Assembly (NCBI GenBank): GCA_963920635.1
Contig: OY987298.1
Location: 3,658,001-3,722,000 of the forward strand
From: Pseudeuparius sepicola
Lineage: Eukaryota > Arthropoda > Insecta > Coleoptera > Anthribidae
Length of the DNA stretch: 64,000 nt
Direction of reading: 5' to 3'
In this document: positions 20,070 to 30,926 of the stretch, piece by piece
Layout: every line of letters begins with the position of its first letter
How positions within the stretch are numbered: the first letter of the stretch is position 1
Position numbers and translations under genes: made by a program
Notes under the pieces: generated by a model
Database searches by the model: none
The model's input: the letters and a program-made list of their open reading frames with translations, nothing else
Told to the model about the DNA's origin: nothing

Positions 20070-20880
20070 TTACATTGACAATTTCTTCATGAATTAATAA
20101 TTCATGAATAAGTTTATGAATAAATTCATGAATTAATTCACGACAAGTTCTATTTTACAATGATGAAGAAATTGATGAATTTTTTTGTCACCTTATGTCA
20201 GGTTCTAGCGAATACCAACACAAGAGAATAAATATCAAAATAATTTTTTTGTGCTGCATTTCCCCTATCAGAACATATTTTCCAACCATATCCATCTTCA
20301 TCCAAAGCATCTTTAACTACAGATTAAGTCTGGCTAGAAGAGTAGTTGAAATGCATTTGGCATTTTAGCCAAACGATTTAGATTTTTTTGACTACAATTA
20401 ATTTGAATGTGGAAAAAGTGCATACCATAACATTGTGCACATTACATAATTTTTGAGACCCGAATGTCCTACTTCCATCCTAGAAGAGCTTGATAAAGAC
20501 TATAGATTTCAATTTGGACTTTCTTACCAAACATGCTCACCAAGACATGCTTGCGTTGCTGCCCAAGAGGAGTTTTGTGATTATTTCGTGAATGAGGGAG
20601 CTGTGCCTTGGCAGCGGAATACATAAATAAAACATATTGTAACATTTCACACACTTTTTATCTAAGTATATTATCTTTAAAACTATGTACTCTCCTCTTT
20701 CTCGTCTAATGCCTCAAACAAAACTAGTATCAAAATATAACCTTTCTTGTGTTCAAATTTTCAATGTTAGTACTCCTGAAGTTCACACAAAACTTGACGG
20801 AAAATAGAACATGCTCTAATTCGTGAAGTAACTTCATGAAGAAATTCATGAATTAATTCATGAAGAAATTGCCAATGTAA
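20070..20880. mobile_element. Internally deleted PIF/Harbinger element
   Basis: Terminal repeats of about 30 bp in inverted orientation: ACATTGACAATTTCTTCATG on the left, and on the right the inverse of ACATTGGCAATTTCTTCATG. More ATTCATGAA words lie just inside. The interior carries the last part of a Harbinger transposase. A 3-bp target duplication could not be resolved because the edges read TTA and TAA. Confidence 0.75.
20312..20456 (+). pseudogene. Harbinger (HARBI1-like) transposase C-terminus, frameshifted
   Basis: Reads FNYRLSLARRVVE, then, after a one-base deletion, NAFGILAKRFRFF, then in a third frame TTINLNVEKVHTITLCTLHNF. This is the conserved NYRLSRARRVVENAFGxL...LHNF end of PIF/Harbinger transposases, including the last catalytic E region. 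At least two frameshifts and loss of the N-terminal two-thirds make it a relic. Confidence 0.8.
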
Positions 20881-21567
20881 TACACGCGGTGTCCTCTCTC
20901 TTTCCTTGTCTAAGGTTTGTCCCTTATTTGCTTATTATCCAGCTACCTATACAGAATGAGTAAAAAGTATGCCATGGTGCCTATTATATTATCAGGTCCA
21001 TCTCCAGACAATCATGGTGCTGTAGATTTTCGCCCTTTAGAAACTGCTTACAAATCGAGTTTTTTGTAAATTTCAAAGTAGGGCTCTGTAAGAAATTGTG
21101 TCATGCCAATGACTTCTAGTCTTTCTCCTCAAAAATATGCAATCTTGACACCCTCGGTGTGCGTCAGGGAAGACCGCCCCCTTAATATACCAGATTAGCC
21201 CCCTTGAATAAATACTGCAGACCGCGGACAGCCCTGGACAAATAATATTGTCTTTGCAGGAGTTGTTTACTTAAAGTTGTGGGCGGGTCTATTCGGCAAC
21301 ATCGAGTAGAAACGTAAACAGACGGTCCTCATGGGATTTGCCGATAAAATGTCTTAGCTTGACCACCGGGGTTGATTGGGGAACCCGAACCAATACTGTA
21401 TTGAAGACCAGAGCCTTTTTATAGGTAGATTTGTTACTGTCAACAGGAAATTTTTATGTACATGAAGAGAACCCTTTGGAGAGATCATATTAATTCTTAG
21501 TCATATACATTATACGCCCGAATATAACCAGGGAGAGTCCTACCTCATCACACGTATTTAAAATATA
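20881..21567. other. Unassigned, locally GC-richer stretch
   Basis: About 21140-21420 is less AT-rich (words such as GACCGCCCCC and CGCGGACAGCC) but has no open frame or RNA that I recognise. It could be unique host DNA. Confidence 0.35.
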
Positions 21568-22790
21568 CAGCGTGTCCATTTACTATTCCCTTCTTCGATT
21601 GTGGCTATACTTTTAAGGATAAAAAAAATCGGTTAGGGGGATCCAAATAAGGGAAGATGGAGCACATTTTAAAATTAGTTTGGTATGTACAGGGTGTTCC
21701 AAAAAAGTGTGGCGACAAAAAAATATATTTTTTTAAATGGAATGACCCGATTTTTTTTTATCGCAAATGAAGCCTATCAAAGTATAGTATTCATCCCTAA
21801 ATTATTTACCCTTCCATCTGCGGCGTTGCCAAGTTATAATTTTTTTAATGTATTTTTTGCTAAATACCAACCCTTCATTAATATTGCTATATTTTTCTTG
21901 CGGCTTGATTTTTTCTCTTGAAACTTTGGTTGTGGATTTACACATAACCATTTTATTAATGACTAAGAACCAAGTTGAAAATTTTTGTACAGGATGTTTC
22001 ACGTTTTTCCGCCAAAACTCCGACATTTTCAAACTTAATTCACTATTTTTTTTTCAAATGGAACACCCTATATCTAACATTTCTATTGGATAGAGCATTC
22101 ATTCAGCTTCAATTTGATACCTAACACAGTACCTTTATCTCTAGCAGTTTTTTCAAAAATCCATTATAAACAGAAAATTTGCAACTTTTTTTACTTATTA
22201 CATACATGCAAATTACTCGAGAATGAAACTTGTACCCTTGTTTATGGAATCCCTAGTTAGCCAATGTGTGACAGAGTCATGAGGATACGAGAGCAATATT
22301 GGATACAAGCAACATATGGCGCCAAAAATTAAAGTGGCTCAGACATTACCTACTAATTTTCTGAAAGTTTTGGAAATTGTTTTTGGGCATCTCGAGTTTA
22401 TGCCCAAAAATTCCCAGATAAAAGGCATCCTGATACCAGAATGCTGCAGAACTCAAAGGAGCGATTCGATCGCACAATAAATGTTGCCTATGAAAAGCAA
22501 ACTAGAACAAAACCAGTTTTAAATGAAGAAAATCAGTTAGCTATAACATTGGCTGTTGTGGAGGACCCTGAAATAAGTGTAAGACAACTGAACTGAATGA
22601 ATGAAAAAATAAAATATGACTTATCGAAAATATCCACAGCAGTATTGACTTTGTTGAATTTTCAATATATTATTCTATGTAATTGTGGGAATACAATTAT
22701 TGTCAATTATTAATGTAAACTGTTAAATCTTCATATATAATATTCCCGTAATTAATAAACGTTTTGAATTACGGGGTGGTCTGTTCAACC
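21568..22790 (+). mobile_element. Decayed mariner-like elements
   Basis: Words typical of mariner/Tc1 ends in this window occur in series (ACAGCGTGTCCATTTACTAT at 21568, ACAGGGTGTTCCAAAAAAGT at 21688, ACAGGATGTTTCACG at about 21991). They are followed by a transposase N-terminal fragment at 22381. Exact edges are unclear and more than one insertion is likely. Confidence 0.5.
22381..22596 (+). pseudogene. Helix-turn-helix (DUF4817-type) transposase fragment
   Basis: A 71-codon open stretch without its own start reads SRVYAQKFPDKRHPDTRML then LNEENQLAITLAVVEDPEIS. The first part matches the R-x-Y-x-x-x-[FY]-P-x-[KR]-RHP pattern of the helix-turn-helix domain found at the start of many insect mariner-related transposases (DUF4817). 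The second resembles the following linker/HTH. The DDE domain is absent downstream, where only AT-rich sequence follows. Confidence 0.65.
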
Positions 22791-22799
22791 AGTTGAAGA

Positions 22800-22993
22800 A
22801 GCGAGAATTCGAGATATTACATTTTTGCAAGAATGAAAGATTTGTCCCAAAGCAAAACCACTAAAAAGAAACTGAAAAATATAATGCGTTCTATGCTTTA
22901 CATATACAACAACAGAGAAAATTATGGAAATATGACTTTAGCTATCTGTCAAAAATAAAATCGCTGAAAATTGGTTTGTTTGTTAAAATTTCA
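22800..22993 (+). repeat. Direct repeat of the segment at 24652-24846
   Basis: About 195 bp starting GCGAGAATTCGAGATATTAC, nearly identical to 24652-24846. The pieces now flank the foldback at 23180-24363, consistent with a local duplication whose first copy was later interrupted. Confidence 0.9.
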
Positions 22994-23179
22994 GGAAGTT
23001 TTACTGGAAAAAGTTGTTTCTTTTTCAATTCTACATAGGTGAATATCTGTAGATACCAAATTTGAACGCTCTATTAAAATATTTTCTATTTCGGCAGTTT
23101 CTACTAATTTGGATTTAAAAATAAATCATTAATTAAACATGTCCTCCCCTTAGGTGCGAATTTTTCGGAGGACACTGTA

Positions 23180-24363
23180 CAGGGTGATTCAGTTTTAATC
23201 CGCAACACTTTAACAGGCGATAGAAAACCAAAAAATAACCGCACTTTCTTCTATAAACTATATCATTTTAAGGCCTTATAAAAAAGTTACAGGGTGTTAA
23301 ATTTGCAGGAAATATGTGGAATTTATTGAATATTTTACAAACTAGTTGAGATATTTAAGTCATATTTGGTACACGTTATAACGGCATGGGTTAGCATAAA
23401 ACCTGTTAAAATCAAACATCTTGAACGACCAGTAGCGTAGAAATGGGTAATTGGTATAATTTATTTTAGAAACAAAAAATAAAACCACCTTGTATAACAA
23501 TAAAATGTATTCAATTTCTTATGTAAATTTTAATTGTAAACAAAAATGCCCTCTTGGTAATTTTTCGTATGTGTCATGGTTTTGTGGCAAATTTGATTTT
23601 TTGTATTATTTCGGGGTATTTCTGAAAAATTATCTAAAAAATTTGCTCCATAAGTAACACTTAAAGTAAAAATAATGTGTTTGCTACCTGAAATAAAGTA
23701 ACTTTTTCCAATGAACTCACCTATTTAAGGCTATACTTTTGAAGATACAGGGTCTAAAACATTTAAGGAAGATACAATTAATGTTACGCTCTGTATCTTG
23801 AAAAGTAAAACCTTGAATGGGTAAGTTTATTGGGAAAAGTTACTGTATTTAAAGTAAAAAACACATTTTTTCTACTTTGAGTGTTACTTTTGGAGAAAAG
23901 TTTTAAGTTAATTTTTCAGAAGTAAATACCCCGAAATAATACGAAAAAATCAAATTTGCTATGAAACCATGACACGTATGAAAAAATGCTAAGAAAACGT
24001 TTTTGTTTACAATTAAAATTTACATAAGAAATTGAATACATTTTATTGCTATACAAGGTGGTTCTATTTTTTTTTTAAATAAATTATACTAATTACCCAT
24101 TTATACGCCACTGGTTGTTCAAGATGTTTGATATTAACAGGTTTTATGCTAACTCATGCCGTTATAACGTGTACCAAATATGACTTAAATATCTCAACTA
24201 GTTTGTAAAATATTCAATAAATTCCACATATTTCTTGCAACTTTAACACCCTGTAACTCTTTTATAAGGCCTTAAAATGATATAGTTTGTAGAAGAAAGT
24301 GCGGTTATTTTTTGGTCTTCTATCACCTGTTGAAGTGTTGCAGATTAAAACCGAATCACCCTG
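23180..24363. mobile_element. Long-TIR foldback, CAGGGTGATTCAG family, copy 1
   Basis: Begins CAGGGTGATTCAGTTTTAAT and ends with its inverse, flanked by TA on each side. The arms of nearly 590 bp are inverted copies around about 23770. There is no open frame of note. TA duplication and a CAGGG start point to a Tc1/mariner-mobilised MITE. Confidence 0.85.
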
Positions 24364-24401
24364 TATATGTAATTTTTTTATTTTGTGCGTAAAGAACTGT
24401 T

Positions 24402-25100
24402 TTTGTAGTCAGTTTTGCCATACTAAAAAAATATGGGTAGGTTTCTTTTTAATAACAATCTAGGTTCATTTACTTGGGCAATTTCAAAAAATATTTTATA
24501 TATTTTTCCTCCAGCGACACACACTTCCTATCATACAAAATCAATGTTTACGGCGCATCGAGCAAACCGCAAGAAAAACGGTGCGGACGAAACATTTCTA
24601 GGAAAGATGTGATCGGAATCCGCGGACATCGCCTCTGGGACATCACAATAAGCGAGAATTCGAGATATTACATTTTTGCAAGAATGAAAGATTTGTCCCA
24701 AAGCAAAACCACTAAAAAGAAACTGAAAAATATAATGCGTTCTATGCTTTACATATACAACAACAGAGAAAATTATGGAAATATGACTTTAGCTATCTGT
24801 CAAAAATAAAATCGCTGAAAATTGGTTTGTTTGTTAAAATTTCAGGAAATGTTTTTGTAGTCAGTTTTGCCATACTAAAAAAAATATGGGTAGGTTTCTT
24901 TTTAATAACAATCTAGGTTCATTTACTTGGGCAATTTCAAAAAATATTTTATATATTTTTCCTCCAGCGACACAACTTCCTATCATACAAAATCAATGTT
25001 TACGGCGCATCGAGCAAACCGCAAGAAAAACGGTGCGGACGAAACATTTCTAGGAAAGATGTGATCGGAATCCGCGGACATCGCCTCTGGGACATCACAA
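24402..25100 (+). repeat. 445-bp tandem duplication, second copy partial
   Basis: The unit starting GTTTTTGTAGTCAGTTTTGC at about 24402 recurs at about 24849 with very few differences. The second copy stops at GACATCACAA (about 25100), where the first continues into the 22800-type repeat. The 111-codon frame inside (24474-24809) has no recognisable domain. Confidence 0.9.
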
Positions 25101-25462
25101 CATTTATGTATTCATGAAATTAAGAGCGCTAGTGGCGGCACATCAACATTTCATAGCTCTCGACGAGATGGCCTCTGGCCCTTTTTGGTTATAAAGTTTG
25201 GATGACGCTTCTGGGACCCGCCTTTATAATTATTGAGGCACGTAAATACCGAATATGGGACGCATTTAATGGCTTAACCGAAAAGCTTATGTTTAACCAG
25301 TGGAGAAGTCCATTAAAAGTCCATTTGGAACTATATACATTTTTTTATAGGTTGTGGCGTTAACATCGAAAACATTGTTGACATATCGACATGAATTTGT
25401 TGTTGCTATTCCAGAAATAAATGCAAAATACACATCAACTTTGTCAACTGAATCTGAACCCT
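25101..25462. other. Unassigned stretch
   Basis: Contains no recognised element. Moderately GC-richer than its surroundings near 25120-25220. Confidence 0.35.
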
Positions 25463-27447
25463 CCCAAGTAGCACATTCGGTGCGCTATTCTGCTTAAAAC
25501 TTTATAAAAAGTATATTGCAGCAATTAATATGGCCAATTGGTTATATTAAGGAAATATATGATACCAAATTGCTTATTCAGTAAATTAGCCAAATAACGT
25601 TGCTGTTAAAACAACTTTACAGTATTTTTATAAAGGTGTTTCATTGCGCCATTTATATAGCATTATTTTTACTTCGTAAAAGCGGTATTAGAAGCCTTTA
25701 TATAGAATAAGTAAAACAGATTTGTGAGAGTTATATAAACTTGCATATAGCTTCTATAAAGTAATCTAATACTCCAACTTTTGCTTTATTGTGGCTGGAT
25801 ACTATAGAGTTTTAAGCGTGATTAAAGTATACTTTCTCAGCAATATAGTTATTTAAGAAAAATATAGCTTCTAATATAGCTTTAGTATAGATTATGTATA
25901 AAAGCTTTGTAACTATCACCAAGAGAATATTTTCTGTAGCAAGTATATAGTTAAAATGCTCTTTTAGAACTATATACCAGCTGATGTTTTAACTGTAAAA
26001 AGCACTTTTTCCGGTGTTCAAATAAATTAAAACGATAGGTAAAACTGTGTCATAGAGACAGACAGACAGTGTCAAGTTGAAGGTCTTTATCTTTACCTGT
26101 TTTTGGAAATAAATAATAATAATTATTAAATAAAAAAACCTTACAATATTCTTATAACCAATACCTTATTGTAGCTACCTATTTCTGCTACTTATTTATA
26201 GTCATAAAGCATTATTTGTGGTTAGCGTTTAATTTATTCACAATCTAGAGAAAAGTTAAAATAAAATAAGATTAATAAATCACGTTAAGTATATTATTAT
26301 TTACTTGACTGTTGGGCCAGTTCCCAAAATGAACTTATTGCAAAATGTGTGTTTAACGGTATTAATAAAAATCAATATAAAAAGAAAATATATCTAACGT
26401 CCAACGAGAGATGGCACTGGAGACATAAATTCAATGAAAAAGGAAGACTACAAATAGTAAATTCATGAGATAATAAAGCATTATTATTTATTATAGCTTC
26501 TTTAAATTCTCCTGATAATTTATAATTGCTTAATAAGCGGCTATACAACAATAATGACACCTTTATGCAGAATAGTGCTCTTTAAACGATTTATAAGTGA
26601 TCGTATGGTGACCTTTTTGAAAGAAGCCATTTTGTATAGTGGAAAAGAAGGTGATAGGGCAGCCATATTGATATGTTCAAAAATTTTTTTAACGTTAGAA
26701 GGCAATTTTTGCATTATTGTTATGATAATTAGTTACAATACATTCAGAATATGTAACGCAATTTATTTAAATACAGGAGTTGTGAAAAAACGGGAAAAAA
26801 TAAAAAAAATATTTTTTTTGTTTAAATTAATTTTAAGGAATTTTCGAGGCGCAGTTGTTATTTCACACTAAAATAAGTGGTTTTACCATAAAACTTTGTT
26901 GGCAGATGAATTTCGAGTCCAGGGTGAGCAATAACATTAATAATATACAGGCAGATTCTTATTAGGTACCAGATTCTACTTCGTTATTCAACAAAGTCGT
27001 TATATTTCGGTTTGTGATTGTGAGAACACAGAAATTGTATGCTTTAATATAGCCGTTTTATTGCAAAAACGATTTTTTAAAAGATTTGTTCGCCAATATA
27101 TGCTTTTTAAGGTTTTATAAATCTTGTTTGTATCATGTAAATACCTACCTCTAATATAACAATTAAAAGAATATAGCAATATAGCAACTGCTTAGTGGCT
27201 GTGTAACGTATTTTATAAGGGCTGAAAAGACGTAATAAAGAATCAATTTAATTACTATTTCAGCTTGTTTTATAACCTTTATAGAACTTAAAAGCTATAT
27301 AAATGGGGGCCTTTTTTGGGTATATTGATACTTTATTAGTGCTGAAAGATGGTTTCTCTTAATTATATAGCTTGTTAGCTTGAGGCTATATAAAAAAGCG
27401 GTATAGATACTGTTACAGCTTTTAAAATACAATTTGTGCCACTTGGG
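25463..27447. mobile_element. CCCAAG-ended element, 2.0 kb
   Basis: TIRs CCCAAGTAGCACA (25463-25475) and, inverted, CCCAAGTGGCACA (27435-27447), with CT on both outer sides as a possible 2-bp duplication. The interior, mostly within 500 bp of each end, is crowded with short words of the TATATAGC/GCTATATA and CTTTATA type in both orientations. No transposase was found. The 105-codon frame at 26554-26871 has no recognised domain. It belongs with 41763-43562 and 49625-52132. Confidence 0.7.
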
Positions 27448-27812
27448 CTGTGTATCACTTTCAGTTTGTTGTCTTAAAACCCATGCTCCTTCATTTACCC
27501 AACTAAATTTCGTTGATGCAGTCTATCATAACTTACTTTCCCAATCTCCGTTGCATCTTAAAATAACCCCTCTAAGGAACACACTGGATCGAGAAAGTTT
27601 TCTTTATAAACGAGGCAAAACTCATAAAGGTGTAGCTATTTTCCAAGGTATTCTCTTCAGGCAGATTTGAAATCCTTTAGTAATGAACGAGGTTGTTTCA
27701 TTATTACTAACTAACGCTTTAGTTGGGCAAAAGTATAAGAAGTTGGTCGGCTATGTATAAAGTTTAAATTTGTATTGCAACATGTTTATTTAATTAGGTG
27801 TCTCAATGTAGG
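27448..27812. other. Unassigned stretch
   Basis: The 78-codon frame at 27434-27670 overlaps the end of the previous element and has no recognisable domain. Nothing else seen. Confidence 0.35.
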
Positions 27813-27814
27813 TA

Positions 27815-29974
27815 CAGCGTGTCCCAAATAGTTTGTCCTACCCCCTGGATCTCAGGAACCGTAAGAGATACAAAAAAAACTTGAATACAAAAGTTGTAAG
27901 GCTGGCAGTGGACGTAACCTCTCTTTTATTTTCATATATGCAGGACGATTCGTATTTGCAGGACAAAAATAAAATGTTTAGATTTTGACAATTGCATTAA
28001 TCCTTTGGAATATTTGCATTCTCCATGAAATTTGCTACAGAACCGGTTTTTTGTTTTGTATTTTAGATGAGGCGTTGCCAAGATATCGGATATTTCTTGG
28101 AATTTACGGACTTCGTGGAGGTTATGGAAACTGAATGCTGTATCTTTATTTTAATAGATATCAAAGATATATTTTAGCCGAAGTATGACAGCACAACTGT
28201 GTGTGGTGTGGTATGTCGAAATTGGTTTTTGCATATACAGTGTGTTCATAACAGGCTCTCAAAATCGGATAAATTCAAACAGCAATAACCTATTTTTTTT
28301 TTCAAATGGAATGACCCATATTTATATAGTTTGTTGGATGCCGGCGTCCAAGCCCCACATTTTATGTAAATAACATTCTATACCAAAAACTACCCGTTTT
28401 CGAGATATTTAGTATTTAAGAAAATTTCTTTGCATTTTTCATTCAGGTGAGAAGGTTTTATCAAGCAAGCCATAACTATTTTTTCAGGCAGTGGCAGAAA
28501 TAATTGTCATTTTAGATAATACGGGAAATAAAATTCCTATACCCGTATACAGTATGTCCACGGATAGACATCCCAAGAGGACAAATGGACCAAAAATTTC
28601 TTTTTTCGACAAAAAGTCATTCTTGATAAGTTTCTGCTTCTCGAAAAAATATGGTCCACGAAGAGAATTTTCGATTTTTTTATACAGGGTGTCCAAAAAA
28701 TACAAAAACATGAAATGCGATCAAGAATAAACTGCCTTTATTTTTAAAAATATCAAAAACTTTTACTTAGAAAAGTTGTTTAGAATTAAAAGATGTGTCC
28801 GATTGTCACTTTTCAAACAAATCAGCCAACTCCGATTTTTTTTATTTCCAAGTGTGAAATTCCTTTGTTTTCAAAAATATCAAAAATATTTAATTAGATA
28901 AGTTGTTTAGAATAAAAAGACGTGTCAGAGGGTAATTTTTTACCCATTTAAGTCAAAGTCGTCCGATTTGCTTAAAAAGTTACAATCGGACATGTCTTTT
29001 AATTCTAAACAACTTTTCTAAATAAATATTTTTGATATTTTTAAAAATAAAGGCAGTTTATTCTTGATCGCACTTCATGTTTTTGTATTTTTTGTACACC
29101 CTGTATAAAAAAATCGAAAATTCTCTTCGTGGACCATATTTTTTAGAGAAGCAGAAACTTATCAAGAATGACTTTTTGTCGAAAAATTAAATTTTTGGTC
29201 CATTTGTCCTCTTAGGATGTCTATCCGTGGACATACTGTATACGGGTATAGGAATTTTATTTCCCGTATTACCTAAAATGACAATTATTTCTGCCACTGC
29301 CTGGAAAAATAGTTATGGCTTGCTTGATAAAACCTTCTCACCTGAATGAAAAATGCAAAGAAATTTTCTTCAATACTAAATATCTCGAAAACGGGTAGTT
29401 TTTGGTATAGAATGTTATTTATATAAAATGTGGGGCTTGGACGCCGGCATACCAAAAACTATAGAAAAATGGGTCATTCCATTTGAAAAACAAAAATAAG
29501 TTATTGCTGTTTGAAATTATCCGATTTTGGGAGCCTGTTACGAACACACTGTATATGCAAAAACCAATTTCGACATACCACACCACACACAGTTGTGCTG
29601 TCATACTTCGGCTAAAATATATCTTTGATATCTATTAAACTAAAGACACAGCATTCAGTTTCAATAACCTCCACGAAGTCCCTAAATTCCAAGCAAAATT
29701 CGATATCTTGGCAACGCTGCATCCAAAATGCAAAACAAAAAAACGGTTCTGTAGCAAATTTCATGGAGAATGCAAATATTCCAAAGGATTAATGCGATTA
29801 TCAAAATCTAAATATTTTATTTTTGTCCTGCAAATACCAATCGCCCTGTATATGTGAAAATAAAAGAGAGGTTACGTGCACTGCCAACCTTACAACTTTT
29901 GTATTCAAGTTTTTTTCGTGTCTCTTACGGTTCCTGAAACCCAGGGGGTAGGACAAACTATTTGGGACACGCTG
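27815..29974. mobile_element. 2.2-kb foldback, CAGCGTGTCCC family
   Basis: Ends CAGCGTGTCCCAAATAGTTT and its inverse, each bordered by TA. Both halves are inverted copies nearly to the centre at about 28895. The paired frames at 28185-28373 and 29419-29604 (TAQLCVVWYVEIGFCIYSVF) are the same sequence in opposite arms. Inner ACAGGGTGTCC words (28684, 29095) suggest an older mariner-type element captured inside. No transposase. Confidence 0.85.
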
Positions 29975-30044
29975 TACACGTATTTCAATGATCCATAGAC
30001 TTGTAGGAAATAATGTAATTGTTTCTTATAGATAAACTTTTGCA

Positions 30045-30926
30045 CTTCAAACTTGGCGTGTCACATGAGCAGATGAGCCGTCAAACTTAAGATTGGCATG
30101 AAGCTTCTGAGTCTCCCAGTTGCGGAGATACAGGGTGTTATTAAAATTAATTAGTTCAGAAAAATATGAATACCCTGTATAATCGCATTTTTTAAATTTT
30201 TTTGAGTGGTGAATAGAATGGTTAACAAAAAGTATCTCTTAGTATTTTTTCATATTCGCAGCCGTTTCTTAATTATTTTTAAAGAACGGCAACGCTGCAA
30301 TGAACAATAGTCACTTTAAGAATAAATCTAGCAAACTGTGGATGTCAATTAAACTTTATTTAACAAAATACAAAAGCAAAAACAATAATAAAAGAAACGT
30401 ATTGCTATTAGAAAATTAAATTATTAAATGTTCGAAATGACCGCCGTCTCTTTCAATACACGCAACTATGCGTTTCCGCATGTTTATTATTGCCATTCGC
30501 AAGTCCATAGCAAAAGTGCATATCAGTCAATTCTTCGAATGAAAATATCATTTTTCAAAATATTGATACTAAGGTGCAAAGTTGGCAGCCAAATGATTCA
30601 AATAATGCCAAGTTTAATTGACATCCACCATCCACAGATTGTTAGATTTATTCTTGAAGTGACTTTTTTATTGCAGCATTGCCGTTCTTTGAAAATAATT
30701 AAGAAACGGCTGAGAATATGAAAAATAGTAAGAGATACTTTTTGTTAACCATTGAATTTACCATTCAAAACAAAATAGAAAAATGCGATTATACAGGGTA
30801 TTCATATTTTTCTGAACTAATTAATTTTAATAACACCCTGTATCTCCGCAACTGGGGGCCTCACAAGCTTCATATCAACCTTAAATTTGACAACTCATCC
30901 GCTCATGTGACACGCCAAGTTTGAAG
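30045..30926. mobile_element. Foldback element, 0.9 kb
   Basis: Outer arms CTTCAAACTTGGCGTGTCAC and its inverse. The arms extend about 350 bp and include ACAGGGTGTTATTAAAATTA against its inverse. The loop is about 190 bp. The frames at 30428-30721 and 30718-30924 are arm sequence, not genes. Confidence 0.8.

Noticed and set aside
28185..29604. Mirrored 61-62 codon frames
   Set aside because: Inverted arms of the foldback element. No domain.
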